Positions 35,731 through 45,724 of a DNA stretch of 64,000 nt are shown one piece after another. The DNA comes from RYN-230 sp036497945. GTDB lineage: Bacteria; Actinomycetota; Actinomycetes; Streptosporangiales; Streptosporangiaceae. Both the position numbers and the translations under genes were made by a program. The notes under the pieces are model-generated. The model ran no database searches. It was given only the letters and a program-made list of their open reading frames with translations, and had not been told where the DNA came from. The stretch spans positions 1-64,000 of the forward strand of contig DASXIN010000023.1 in NCBI GenBank assembly GCA_036497945.1, written 5' to 3'. Position 1 is the first letter of the stretch. Each line of letters begins with the position of its first letter.

Positions 35731-35790
35731 AGTAAACTGCTAATGGCGTTAACCTTGCATATGGCGTTTACTAGTGTCAAGGCTGTTTAC
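35731..35790. promoter_or_regulatory. Candidate TetR operator cluster (MMPL/TetR divergent promoter)
   Basis: An AT-rich island holds AGTAAAC (35731-35737) in inverted orientation to GTTTACT (35766-35772), a further GTTTAC (35785-35790), and two direct ATGGCGTT elements (35743-35750 and 35761-35768). It lies between the divergently transcribed transporter and TetR genes. Confidence 0.45.
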
Positions 35791-35887
35791 CTGATGGCCA
35801 CCCGCATCACAGCCGGCTCTCAGCTGGGCCGCTGGGCCGCAAGGCCTGGCGGCTAGGCCGTGAGGCCGCGACCAGGAGGCGCACCCC

Positions 35888-36613
35888 TTGCCGGAGACCC
35901 TGAGCCGACGCGATCGCGTCCGTGCCGAGACCACGGTGGAGATCAAGCAGACCGCGCGGAAGATCCTGGTCGAGCAGGGGCACGAGGCGGTCACGCTGCG
36001 CGCCATCGCCCGGGACATGGGGATGACCGCACCGGCCCTGTACCGCTACTTCGGCAGCCACGAGGACCTGCTGCTGAACGTGTGCGGTGACATCTTCGGC
36101 GAGCTGGCCGACGAGATCGAAGCCGCCATCCACGCGGCCGCCACCGCGGCGGGCGGCGACATCAGTGCGAAGGTGGCCGCCGCGTGCCGCGCGTTCCGCC
36201 ACTGGGCGCTGAACCACCGGCCAGAGTTCGCCTTGCTGTTCGGGACGCCACTGCCCGGCGTGAACGTGGAGAACGACGACTTCGCGGAGGAGTGCGCCCG
36301 GCGCTTCGCGGGCACGTTCTTCACCCTGTTCCTGGAGCTGTGGCAGCGGCGGCCGTTCCCGGTGCCTGCGCCGGAGAAGATCGATCCGGGCCTGCGTGAC
36401 CAACTGGCTCGCTACCAGGACGGGCTCGGCACCGACCTGCCGTTGGGCGCGCTGCTCATGTTCCTGCGCTGCTGGGTCCAGCTGTACGGGATCGTGAGCA
36501 TGGAAGTGTTCGGCCACCTGGGCTTCGCCCTGGACGATGCCGAGCCGATCTTCGAGATCACCCTGGCCGAGATGGCCCGCTCGCTCAACATGGACTATCT
36601 GCCCGCCCCCTGA
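35888..36613 (+). CDS. TetR-family transcriptional regulator
   Basis: 241 residues. The N-terminal DNA-binding domain contains ILVEQGHEAVTLRAIARDMG and APALYRYFGSHEDLL. The C-terminal part, with RAFRHWALNHRPEFALLFG, matches the WHG/TetR_C_13 ligand-binding type. TTG 35888 is the likely start, with AGGAGG 10 bases before it. It is divergent from the MMPL exporter, a standard repressor and efflux arrangement. Confidence 0.88.
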   Translation: MPETLSRRDRVRAETTVEIKQTARKILVEQGHEAVTLRAIARDMGMTAPALYRYFGSHEDLLLNVCGDIFGELADEIEAAIHAAATAAGGDISAKVAAACRAFRHWALNHRPEFALLFGTPLPGVNVENDDFAEECARRFAGTFFTLFLELWQRRPFPVPAPEKIDPGLRDQLARYQDGLGTDLPLGALLMFLRCWVQLYGIVSMEVFGHLGFALDDAEPIFEITLAEMARSLNMDYLPAP

Positions 36614-36808
36614 CCCCCGCCACCCGGTTGCCTGTAGCCCGGTCCGTTTCACAGGTCACCCTTTTTCCAGGAGGCCCGTTCCGCGTGGACGTCGAGGGAG
36701 CTCGCGGTTACCGGCGGGATAGCTGACATCGCTACCCACGTCGTCACTGTCCAACGCCACGCATACCAGGATTCCGCACCATGGATGGAGGAATGCCCGG
36801 ACCATCGC

Positions 36809-37810
36809 CTAGGCGTCGAGCGTCATGAAGAGGCTGTTGAGGCCCTCCGCCAGCAACGGGTGCGTAAAAATGGCGTTCGCCATGGCGGTGTATGGGAGCT
36901 TGCCCAGCATGGCGACCTGGATGATCGTCATGATCTCGCCGCCTTCCGCGCCGAGCACCGCGGCGCCGAGGATCTGCTGGGTGTCCGCGTCGATGACGGC
37001 CTTCATGAAACCGCGCGTCTCCCCGGTCTCGAGGGCCCGGATGACGGCGCTCATCGGCAGCTTCGCGACGCGGATCGCGCGGTTTTGCTCCCTGGCCTGC
37101 CGCTCGGACATGCCGACGCGGCCGAGCTGCGGGTCGATGAACACTGTGTAGGGGACCATCATGTCCCGCGTGCTCGCCTTCTCGGGGCCGAGCAGGTTGG
37201 CGCGGACGATCCGGTAATCGTCGTAGGAAAGGTGGGTGAAGGCCGGGCCGCCCTTAACGTCCCCCATGGCGTAGACGCCGGGGACGGAGGTTTCCAGGTG
37301 CTCATCGACCTCGATAAAGCCCTTGTCGCGCAGCCGGATGCCGGCCGCCGCCGGCGCGAGCGCCTCCGTGTTGGGGACGCGGCCGATGGCCGACAGCAGG
37401 TGGGAGCCCTCGACCTGCTGCTCGCCATCCGGCGTGCGAACGGTCAGCCGCACCCGCCCGCCGCCTGCCTCCTCGACCTGGTCCGGCGTCGCGGAGGTCA
37501 GGACCGTGATCCCGTCATCGCGCAAGATGGCGGCGACCTCGTCGGAGACGTCATCGTCCTCGATCATCATCAGGCGCGGGCCGGTCTGGACGATCGTGAC
37601 CTCGCTGGCGCCGCGCCGCGCCTGGTAGGCGACGCGCGCGCTGGCGACCATCGTCTTGGTCGGGGTGCACCCGCTGTTCACGCAGACGCCGCCTAGGTGG
37701 TCGCGCTCGACGAGCGCCACCTGCTTGCCTGCCTTCGCCAGATCCGCGGGGAGGAACCGGCCACCCTGGCTGGTCCCAATCACAATCACGTCATAGCTCT
37801 CGTCTGCCAC
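36809..37810 (-). pseudogene. Flavin disulfide oxidoreductase with internal in-frame deletion
   Basis: 333 residues against about 455-470 for the family. The N-terminal FAD motif (VIGTSQGG) and the redox pair GGVCVNSGCTPTK are present. After ARVAYQARRGA the sequence jumps to SEVTIVQTGPRL, which in relatives lies right after the GGGYIGLE NAD(P)-binding motif. About 125 residues are missing, including the Gly-rich NAD(P) loop. The second FAD motif (YAMGDVKG) and the dimer domain (FTHPLLAEGLNSLF) are intact. The frame is open, so a protein may still be made, but NAD(P)H-dependent activity is unlikely. The junction lies near 37604-37612, inside short GC-rich repeats. Confidence 0.75.
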
Positions 37811-37939
37811 AGGAAAATCGTAACCCTGTGGTTTCTTAAATCCGGACGGGCATTTCCGGAAACACCGCGGGCAACGGTGGCGGGCTGCCCAATTTGGCCA
37901 GCCCCACCGCGAATATTTCCAGCACCAGTTTCGACCGGG

Positions 37940-38917
<978 letters not shown>

Positions 38918-38972
38918 TGAGACCCCTTTACGCAGTCGGATGATTCGACCCTACCGACGGGCCGGAAAGCGG

Positions 38973-40253
38973 TTAGCCGCGGTTCCCGCCTGGACTGGAG
39001 CGGCGCAGCAGCGGCCGGCTGACCAGGGCCACGACGACCGCCAGCACGGCCGCGAACGCCGACACCGCCGTGCGCGTGGAGAGCAGCTCGGTGGCCACCC
39101 CGAGCGCTACCACCGGCACGGCCAGCCCGAGGTAGGCGGCCAGAAACAGGCCGGCCAGCGTCTCGCCACGGGCCGCGGGCGGGGCGATGCCGAGCACGGT
39201 GGACACGCTGCCCTTGAAAAGCGCGCCGACACCGCTGCCCGCGAGCACCCCGCCGGCCAGCAGCAGGGCCAGGCTGGCCGCCCAGACCGCCGCGGTGACC
39301 ATGGCCAGGCCGAACAGCAGCAGGCCCATCCCGAAGACCAGCTGGCGGCGCAGCGCGGCCCGGCCCAGCGCTAGCTGGGCCACCGCCGCCGCGCCGAACA
39401 CCGCGAACGTGGCCGTCCCGGCCAGCGCGTGCGACGGGTCGTGCAGGGTGCCTGCGAGGAAGCTCGGGGCCAGCGAGGTGAACAGGCCGAGCAGGGCGAA
39501 CCCGGCCGCCGCGGCGGCGCCCGCCGCGAAGAACAGCGGGCGCTGGTCGGCCGGGACCGATACCCGCTGCGGGCGGTAGGCGGGCCGGGCCAGCGGGCGC
39601 GCTACGGTCTCCGGGACCAGCGCCAGTGCGGCCAGCCCGGCCAGCATGAGAGCCTCGAAGACCAGGTAGGGCACCTGGAGCGGGTCGGCCACGTACTGGG
39701 CGAGGAACCCGGCCACCAGCGGCCCGAAGCCGAGCCCGCCCAGATTGGCCGCGGTCGCGGTGATCTCGGCCCGGCGCCGGGCCAGCCCGCCATGGCCGGC
39801 CGCGTCCAGCTCGCTCAGGTACGCGGTGGCCGTCGCGGTCAGCAGGCCGATGCTCACGCCGGAAATCACCCGGGCGATGAGCAGGCCGGGCACCGTGGGC
39901 CAGGTCAGGAACACCACCCCGGACACCAGGTTGACCGCCACCGCGCTGGCCGCCATCCGACGCCGCCCCAGCCAGTCGGACAGATGCCCGGCCAGGAACA
40001 GGCTGGCCATCACGCCTGCCGCGTAGGCCGCGAAGATCACCGTGACCATCAGCGAGCCGAACCCGTCGCGCGCCGCGTACAGCACGTACAGCGGTGCGGG
40101 CACCGCGGAGAACGCCATCGTTATCAGGAAAACGAAACCAACCAGCCAGAATCCGGTCCGGTGCCCCGCGCCGCGGCGACCTAGGTGGCCGAGGCGGCCC
40201 GGATCGGGGTCGCGCGGGCCGGCCGGGCGGACCAGTGGCTGTACTGCCGTCAT
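38973..40253 (-). CDS. MFS transporter
   Basis: A 426-residue, 12-helix major facilitator. A charged N-terminal tail of about 30 residues precedes TM1 (FWLVGFVFLITMAFSAVP). The A-motif GHLSDWLGRRR lies in the TM2-TM3 loop near 90. ATG 40253 is chosen because AAGGAG lies 8 bases upstream; GTG/ATG sites further up are weaker. It is divergent from a LysR regulator. The substrate is unknown; the drug-efflux or sugar-efflux types are both possible. Confidence 0.85.
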   Translation of the reverse strand: MTAVQPLVRPAGPRDPDPGRLGHLGRRGAGHRTGFWLVGFVFLITMAFSAVPAPLYVLYAARDGFGSLMVTVIFAAYAAGVMASLFLAGHLSDWLGRRRMAASAVAVNLVSGVVFLTWPTVPGLLIARVISGVSIGLLTATATAYLSELDAAGHGGLARRRAEITATAANLGGLGFGPLVAGFLAQYVADPLQVPYLVFEALMLAGLAALALVPETVARPLARPAYRPQRVSVPADQRPLFFAAGAAAAAGFALLGLFTSLAPSFLAGTLHDPSHALAGTATFAVFGAAAVAQLALGRAALRRQLVFGMGLLLFGLAMVTAAVWAASLALLLAGGVLAGSGVGALFKGSVSTVLGIAPPAARGETLAGLFLAAYLGLAVPVVALGVATELLSTRTAVSAFAAVLAVVVALVSRPLLRRSSPGGNRG

Positions 40254-40309
40254 GTCCAAAGCTCCTTCGATGGGTAACCACATCCAGCTTCGGCGCGATC
40301 GGTGATCAA

Positions 40310-40329
40310 AGCAAACGACAACTATTGCT
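40310..40329. promoter_or_regulatory. Candidate operator in the MFS/LysR divergent promoter
   Basis: AGCAA-N10-TTGCT forms a 20-bp interrupted palindrome within an AT-rich segment 57-76 bases before the MFS start. The arm spacing suits a LysR-type site, but the classical T-N11-A core is not clean. Confidence 0.35.
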
Positions 40330-40536
40330 AACCGTCATCTCCACACGAGATAAGACATAGCCCGGGTGGAAGAAAGTCAACGTGAAAAGATTGGCCGGAA
40401 CAACCGGACGTAAGGGACACAAGGTGAGAAGTCTCCGGCTGGACAGCGACAGCACTCTGCATTGATCATGCGCGGAGCGGCCGGTTAGCCTCAACTCGGG
40501 TCGCCATACTGTCGGCCCAGCTCAGCGGCGCGGCAG

Positions 40537-41481
40537 GTGATGATGGTCCCGACGGACGGCCGGAAGTCCGGTTCCCAGACCGATGCAGGTCAACTGCCGT
40601 CGCTGGAGAGCCTGCGGAAATTCGTGGTGGTAGCCGAGGAACTGTCCTTCACCAAGGCCGCGCGGCGGCTGCATGTGGTGCAGTCCGGCGTGTCCAGCGC
40701 CATCCAGGGCCTGGAGCGTGAACTGGGCGCGGTGCTGTTCGACCGGGACCGGCACCGGGTCGCGCTGACCGACGCGGGCCAGGCGCTGCTGCCCGAGGCC
40801 CGGGCCACGCTGGCTGCCGCGCAGGCCGCCCAGGACGCGGTGGCCCAGGCCCGGGCCGGGCTGCGCGGCACGCTCACTGTCGGCACGCTGACCTCCACCG
40901 GCTCCGTCGACCTGCCGGAACTGCTCGGCCGGTTCCATGACTCGCATCCGCGCGTAGCCGTGCACCTGCGGCAGTCCGCCGCGGGCTCGGCCGGCCTGGC
41001 CGGCCAGGTCATCGCGGGCGAGCTCGACCTGGCCCTGGTCGGCCTGCCCGGCCAGCCGCCGGCCGGCCTGCGGCTGCATCCGCTGACTGAGGAGCCGCTG
41101 GTGCTGCTGTGCGCGGCCCGGCATCCGCTGGCCGGGCGGCCGGCCGTTCAGCTGGACGACCTGGCCGACGAGACGTTCGTGGACTTCCCGCCGGGCTGGG
41201 GCAACCGCAGCGTGTCGGACCGCGCGTTCGCCGCGGCTGGCCTGGACCGCCAGGTGCCGTTCGAGGTGGCCGACTACGCCTCGGCCGCGGCCCTGGTCCG
41301 GTACGGCCTGGGTGTGGCGTTCATGCCGGCCTCGGCCGCCCGCGGGTTTCCCGGCGTGCACCTCGTCGAGCTGGCCAGCCCGCGGCTGACCTGGCGGCTG
41401 TCCGTGGCCACCCCGACCGCCCGGCGGCTGTCCGCCGCGGCCCGTGCGTTCCTGGCCGAGCTGATCCCGCCCGCCGCCTGA
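40537..41481 (+). CDS. LysR-family transcriptional regulator
   Basis: 314 residues. The N-terminal winged HTH (about 22-82) has FVVVAEELSFTKAARRLHVV and QSGVSSAIQGLERELG. The C-terminal periplasmic-binding-protein-like effector domain runs from about 108 (GTLTVGTLTSTGSVDLPELL). Possible starts are GTG 40537, ATG 40540 and ATG 40543. It is divergent from the MFS gene, its probable target. Confidence 0.9.
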   Translation: MMMVPTDGRKSGSQTDAGQLPSLESLRKFVVVAEELSFTKAARRLHVVQSGVSSAIQGLERELGAVLFDRDRHRVALTDAGQALLPEARATLAAAQAAQDAVAQARAGLRGTLTVGTLTSTGSVDLPELLGRFHDSHPRVAVHLRQSAAGSAGLAGQVIAGELDLALVGLPGQPPAGLRLHPLTEEPLVLLCAARHPLAGRPAVQLDDLADETFVDFPPGWGNRSVSDRAFAAAGLDRQVPFEVADYASAAALVRYGLGVAFMPASAARGFPGVHLVELASPRLTWRLSVATPTARRLSAAARAFLAELIPPAA

Positions 41482-41758
41482 CCCACTGCCCGCCCCGCCC
41501 CACCCGGGCCGAACTGCACAGACGTTTCACCCATCGCCACCGGCCGGCGTTGGGCACTGGATGAATGAAGTATTCGTGCACACCGGTATGCGTGACTGCT
41601 TCAGTCGTGCAGTTGACGAGCAGGCCGCGTGCGGGCCGCCGCGAGGAACCGTTCGGCCACCCGAACAAATATGCACACCTCTGGACAAAAGCGAACATAG
41701 GTGTTACCTGTAAAGCCGTCAGATCTTCGGCTGGTGGGGCGAGGCAGGCGATGCGCAG

Positions 41759-44700
41759 ATGAGGACACCACACGACCCTCCGATTCAGCCCGGCGCGGCC
41801 GGGATCAGCGGCACCTCCGGTTTTCCGGAGGCGGCCGACGGCCGGCGGGTGATCTCCCGGCGCACCTTAATGTCCGCGACGGCCCTGGCTGCGGCGGGAC
41901 TCGCCGTCCGGCCGGCCGCGGCCGGAGCCGCGGTCACCGCCCCGGCCGGGCGCGCCCTGGCCGGAGCCGGGGCGGGGGCAACCGGGCACGCGATCACCTT
42001 CGATCCGTACTCGCTCATGGTCGACGGCCATCGGCTGTTCGTCTGGTCCGGCGAGTTCCACCCGTTCCGGCTGCCCAGCCCGTCGCTGTGGCTGGACATC
42101 CTGCAGAAGATGAAGGCCAGCGGCTACAACGCGGTGTGCATGTACTTCAACTGGAGTTACCACTCCCCCGCGCCGGGCAGCTACGACTTCACCGGCGTCC
42201 GGGACATGGACCTGGTCATGCGGATGGCCGCGGACACCGGGATCTACGTGCTGGCCCGGCCCGGCCCGTACGTCAACGGCGAACTGAACGCGGGCGGGTT
42301 CCCCGGCTGGCTGACCCGCACCGCGGCCGTGGCCCGCACCGCCGACCCGGTGTACCTGGGCTACGTGGATGAGTGGCTGACCGCGATCGACGGCGTCCTG
42401 GCCCGGAACCAGCTCACCGACGGCGGCGGCACGCTACTGCTGTACCAGATCGAGAACGAGTACGCGTCGTTCGTGACCAGCGCGACCGGCATCAACTACA
42501 TGGCGCACCTGTACACCAAGGTCCGCGCGGACGGCATCACGGTGCCGATCTACCACAACGACAAGGGCCGCAACGGCTTCTGGGTACCAGGCAGCTTCCC
42601 GATGCCGGATAACAACTACCTGTACGCGTTCGACGGCTACCCGTCAGCCAGCGGGGCACCACCGGACTGGGGCTACTACGGGTCCGGCGGGGCCAAGGGC
42701 GGCGCCAGCGCGAGCCCGACCACGCCGGGTTTCGAGGCCGAGTTCGGCGGCGGCTTCTTCGACCCGTGGGGCGGCGCGCCGTGGCAGGGCCAGGGCTACA
42801 GCTTCGAGCGCGCCTTCGACGGCCCGGCTTACGAGCGCCAGTTCTACCTGACCAACGTGGCAAACGGGATCAAGCTGCAGAACGTGTACATGACGTTCGG
42901 CGGCACGTCCTGGGGCTGGCAGCCCGCGTCGGTCGTGTACACGTCGTACGACTACGGCGCGGCCATCAGCGAACCGCGCCAGCTCACCGCCAAGATCCCG
43001 GCCATGAAGGAGCTGGGGTACTTCCTGCAGGCCGTGCCCGACGTCAGCAAACTGGACACGGCCAGCCCGGTCAGCGCGTCCAACCCGCTGGTCAAGACGT
43101 ACCACCTGGCCAATCCGGACACCGGCACGAACTTCTTCTTCGTGCGCAACGACCACACCGCAGACCTGACGTTCACCGTGCCGGTGAGCATCGCGGACGG
43201 CTCGTACACCGTGCCGCAGGCCGGCACCTTGCAGCTCAACGGCAAGGACATGAAGGTCATCGTGGCCGGGTATCAGCTGGACTCGGCCCATCTGGTGTAC
43301 TCCACGTCGCACCTGATGACGCACGCCCCGATCGGTGGGCAGGACGTCGCGCTGCTGGCCAGCCGGCCGGGCGATGACGGCGAGACCGTGCTGCGCTACC
43401 CGGCCGCCGCGTCCGGGCCGGACGTCCAGGTGCTGGACGGCTCGGGGGTGACCAGTTCCTGGGACGCCAGCACCGGGGACCTGCTGCTCGACTACTCCCA
43501 CCAGGGCATCACCCGGATCCAGGTGACTCCGGCCGGTGGTGGCCAGCCGCTGCTCCTGCTGGCCACCGACGACACCGCGGCCGGCACGTTGTGGCGGCTG
43601 GACACCGACGCCGGCCCGGTGCTGGCCAGTGGGCCAGCCCTGGTCCGCACGGCGGACGTGCGGGCTGGCGTGCTGGAACTCACCGGGGACACCGCCTCGG
43701 ACACGCCGCTGGAGGTCTGGGCGCCCCGGCCGGTCTTCGCGGTGTGGTGGAACGGCAGGCCGGTCCCGGTGGCCCGGACCGCCTCGGGCAGCCTGGCCAG
43801 CCAGGCACCGCTCAGCGGGCCGCCGGCCATCCAGCTGCCCGCCCTGACCGGATGGAAGTACGCCCCGGAGAACCCGGAAGCCGACCCGGGCTTCGACGAC
43901 AGCGGCTGGACCGTGGCCAGCAAGACCACCTCGGCCAGCGCCACCAGGGTGCCTGCCGGGCAGCCGGTGCTGTTCGTGGACGACTACGGCTTCCACTACG
44001 GCGACGTCTGGTACCGCGGCTCGTGGTCCGGCACGGCCGGTGCCACGTCGGTGAGCCTGAGCTACCAGACCGGCCAGGTCGGCATGTTCCTGGCCTGGCT
44101 GGACGGGCAGTTCCTCGGCGCCGGGGAGATGCCCGTGCCGACGTCCAGCCAGTCCACCACGCAGGTCTTTACGGCGACGGTGCCGCTGTCCATCCCCGCG
44201 GCCGGGCAGGACGACGGCCCGCACGTGCTGGCCGTGCTGGTGCGGTCCATGTCGCACCAAGAGGACGGCGGCGCCAACCAGGCCTTCAAGCAGGCCCTCG
44301 GCCTCACCGCGGTGACGTTCACCGGCGCATCACCGCAGGTGACCTGGCGCATCCAGGGCGCCCAGGGCGGCGAGAACCTGGCCGATCCGGCCCGCGGCCC
44401 ACTCAACACCGGTGGCCTGTACGGCGAGCGCTCTGGCTGGTACCTGCCCGGTTTCGACGATGAGCAGTGGGCGTCGGTCACGCTGCCGAACGCCGACCCG
44501 CGGCCCGGTGTCTCCTGGTACCGGACCCAGTTCCGGGTGAATGTCCCGCAGGGGGTGGACGCCTCACTCGGGCTGACCATCACCGACACGACGTCCAAGT
44601 CCTACCGGGCGCAGATCTTCCTCAATGGCTGGAACGTCGGCCAGTACATCAACAACGTCGGCCCGCAGGTCACGTTTGTGCTGCCGAACGGCCTGCTGCA

Positions 44701-44842
44701 TACCCGCGGCGAGAACACGCTGGCCATCGCCGTGCTGGCGGACGGCACCACCCCCGGTGGGCTGGGCAGCGTGACGCTGGCCAACCTGGGCACGGTGGCC
44801 GGCGGGGTCAAGGTCACCCCGGTGGAGGCCCCGGAAACCTGA
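41759..44842 (+). CDS. Tat-exported beta-galactosidase, glycoside hydrolase family 35
   Basis: 1027 residues. A twin-arginine signal (SRRTLMSATALAAAGLAV at 33-50) directs export of the folded enzyme. The GH35 TIM barrel (about 80-400) begins with LFVWSGEFHPFRLPSPSLW. The acid/base Glu is in QIENEYA near 232-234, and the nucleophile Glu is in GFEAEFGGGFFD near 326-328. Beta-sandwich domains follow, including two jelly-roll, galactose-binding-like parts near 700-800 and 880-1000. It would release terminal beta-galactose from plant or microbial polysaccharides outside the cell. The upstream 277 bases hold no clear regulator site. Confidence 0.92.
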   Translation: MRTPHDPPIQPGAAGISGTSGFPEAADGRRVISRRTLMSATALAAAGLAVRPAAAGAAVTAPAGRALAGAGAGATGHAITFDPYSLMVDGHRLFVWSGEFHPFRLPSPSLWLDILQKMKASGYNAVCMYFNWSYHSPAPGSYDFTGVRDMDLVMRMAADTGIYVLARPGPYVNGELNAGGFPGWLTRTAAVARTADPVYLGYVDEWLTAIDGVLARNQLTDGGGTLLLYQIENEYASFVTSATGINYMAHLYTKVRADGITVPIYHNDKGRNGFWVPGSFPMPDNNYLYAFDGYPSASGAPPDWGYYGSGGAKGGASASPTTPGFEAEFGGGFFDPWGGAPWQGQGYSFERAFDGPAYERQFYLTNVANGIKLQNVYMTFGGTSWGWQPASVVYTSYDYGAAISEPRQLTAKIPAMKELGYFLQAVPDVSKLDTASPVSASNPLVKTYHLANPDTGTNFFFVRNDHTADLTFTVPVSIADGSYTVPQAGTLQLNGKDMKVIVAGYQLDSAHLVYSTSHLMTHAPIGGQDVALLASRPGDDGETVLRYPAAASGPDVQVLDGSGVTSSWDASTGDLLLDYSHQGITRIQVTPAGGGQPLLLLATDDTAAGTLWRLDTDAGPVLASGPALVRTADVRAGVLELTGDTASDTPLEVWAPRPVFAVWWNGRPVPVARTASGSLASQAPLSGPPAIQLPALTGWKYAPENPEADPGFDDSGWTVASKTTSASATRVPAGQPVLFVDDYGFHYGDVWYRGSWSGTAGATSVSLSYQTGQVGMFLAWLDGQFLGAGEMPVPTSSQSTTQVFTATVPLSIPAAGQDDGPHVLAVLVRSMSHQEDGGANQAFKQALGLTAVTFTGASPQVTWRIQGAQGGENLADPARGPLNTGGLYGERSGWYLPGFDDEQWASVTLPNADPRPGVSWYRTQFRVNVPQGVDASLGLTITDTTSKSYRAQIFLNGWNVGQYINNVGPQVTFVLPNGLLHTRGENTLAIAVLADGTTPGGLGSVTLANLGTVAGGVKVTPVEAPET

Positions 44843-44858
44843 GCCCGCGGGATCTCCT

Positions 44859-44906
44859 TCCCCTCTAGTACGTTGGCTGATATATTGGCCACCGTACTAG
44901 AGGGGA
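44859..44906. promoter_or_regulatory. Candidate PadR operator
   Basis: TCCCCTCTAGTACG (44859-44872) and CGTACTAGAGGGGA (44893-44906) form a perfect 14-bp inverted repeat with a 20-base AT-rich spacer. The right arm ends 6 bases before the PadR start and overlaps its ribosome site. PadR repressors bind such long dyads, so autoregulation of the PadR, small membrane protein and signal peptidase unit is likely. Confidence 0.7.
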
Positions 44907-44912
44907 GGCCGG

Positions 44913-45263
44913 ATGCCAGCGGGTAAGCGGGGGCAGGACGACCCGGGCGGCCAGGATGTGCTGCGCCGGGCCGGGGACGCGTCGGTGCTGATCCTGACCA
45001 GCCTGGCCGACGGCCCCAAACACGGGTACGCACTGATCCAGGACATCAACGGGTTCGCCGGGCTGCAACTCGGCCCGGGCACGCTGTACGGCGCGCTGGA
45101 CCGGCTGGAGCGGCTGGACCTGGTCGAGGCGCTGCCTACCGATGACCGGCGGCATCCGTACCAGATCACCGCGGCCGGGGCAGCCGCGCTGCGCGCGCAC
45201 CTCGATTCGCTCGAGCGGGTCAGCGCGGTGGGCCGGCTCCGGCTGCGGCTGGGCGGGATCTGA
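44913..45263 (+). CDS. PadR-family transcriptional regulator
   Basis: A 116-residue PadR winged helix. ASVLILTSLADGPKHGYALI opens the HTH, LGPGTLYGALDRLERLDLVE forms the recognition helix and wing start, and a basic C-terminal helix serves for dimerisation. A GGAGG site precedes ATG 44913. The stop overlaps the next start (TGATG), indicating translational coupling. Confidence 0.9.
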   Translation: MPAGKRGQDDPGGQDVLRRAGDASVLILTSLADGPKHGYALIQDINGFAGLQLGPGTLYGALDRLERLDLVEALPTDDRRHPYQITAAGAAALRAHLDSLERVSAVGRLRLRLGGI

Positions 45264-45724
45264 TGCCCGGGCTACCGTCGGCCCGCGTGGTCGGCCTGGC
45301 GCTGGGCTGCTATCCGCGACGGTGGCGGCGGCGGCACGGCACCGAAGCCGCCGAACTGGCCGCGCTGCTGATCCGGGACGGCGTACCGGCCCGCTCGATC
45401 GCCTGCAGCTATCTGTGCGGCGCGGCCCGCGAGCGGCTGACCCGGCCGCCGGCCCACTGGCTGGCCGCGGCGGCGGCCGCCGTGCTGGTCGCGGCCGGCT
45501 CGCTCGGCGTCCCGCTCGGCCTGCTGTCCGCGTCGGCCCCGGCCAGCGCGGCCAGCGCCGCCCATGCGCACCCAGCCAGGCCAGGCGCACGGCCGAGTTG
45601 CGCCGGCCAGACCGGGCCGCAGCCGCTGCCCACGCTGAACCGCCGGCCGCCGGCGAGCCTCTGGGCAGCGGCCGGCTGGCCCGGGTACCTGCACCCGGCG
45701 GATGGTCATGGCGAACACTGCTGA
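45263..45724 (+). CDS. Small membrane protein coupled to PadR
   Basis: 153 residues. The N-terminal YPRRWRRRHGTEAAELAALL motif resembles the conserved start of membrane proteins that accompany PadR regulators. One TM helix (about 68-90, Ala/Val-rich) follows, then a low-complexity, probably extracellular tail. It begins in the PadR stop and its 3' end overlaps the signal peptidase start by 23 bases in another frame. The function is unknown. Confidence 0.65.
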   Translation: MPGLPSARVVGLALGCYPRRWRRRHGTEAAELAALLIRDGVPARSIACSYLCGAARERLTRPPAHWLAAAAAAVLVAAGSLGVPLGLLSASAPASAASAAHAHPARPGARPSCAGQTGPQPLPTLNRRPPASLWAAAGWPGYLHPADGHGEHC

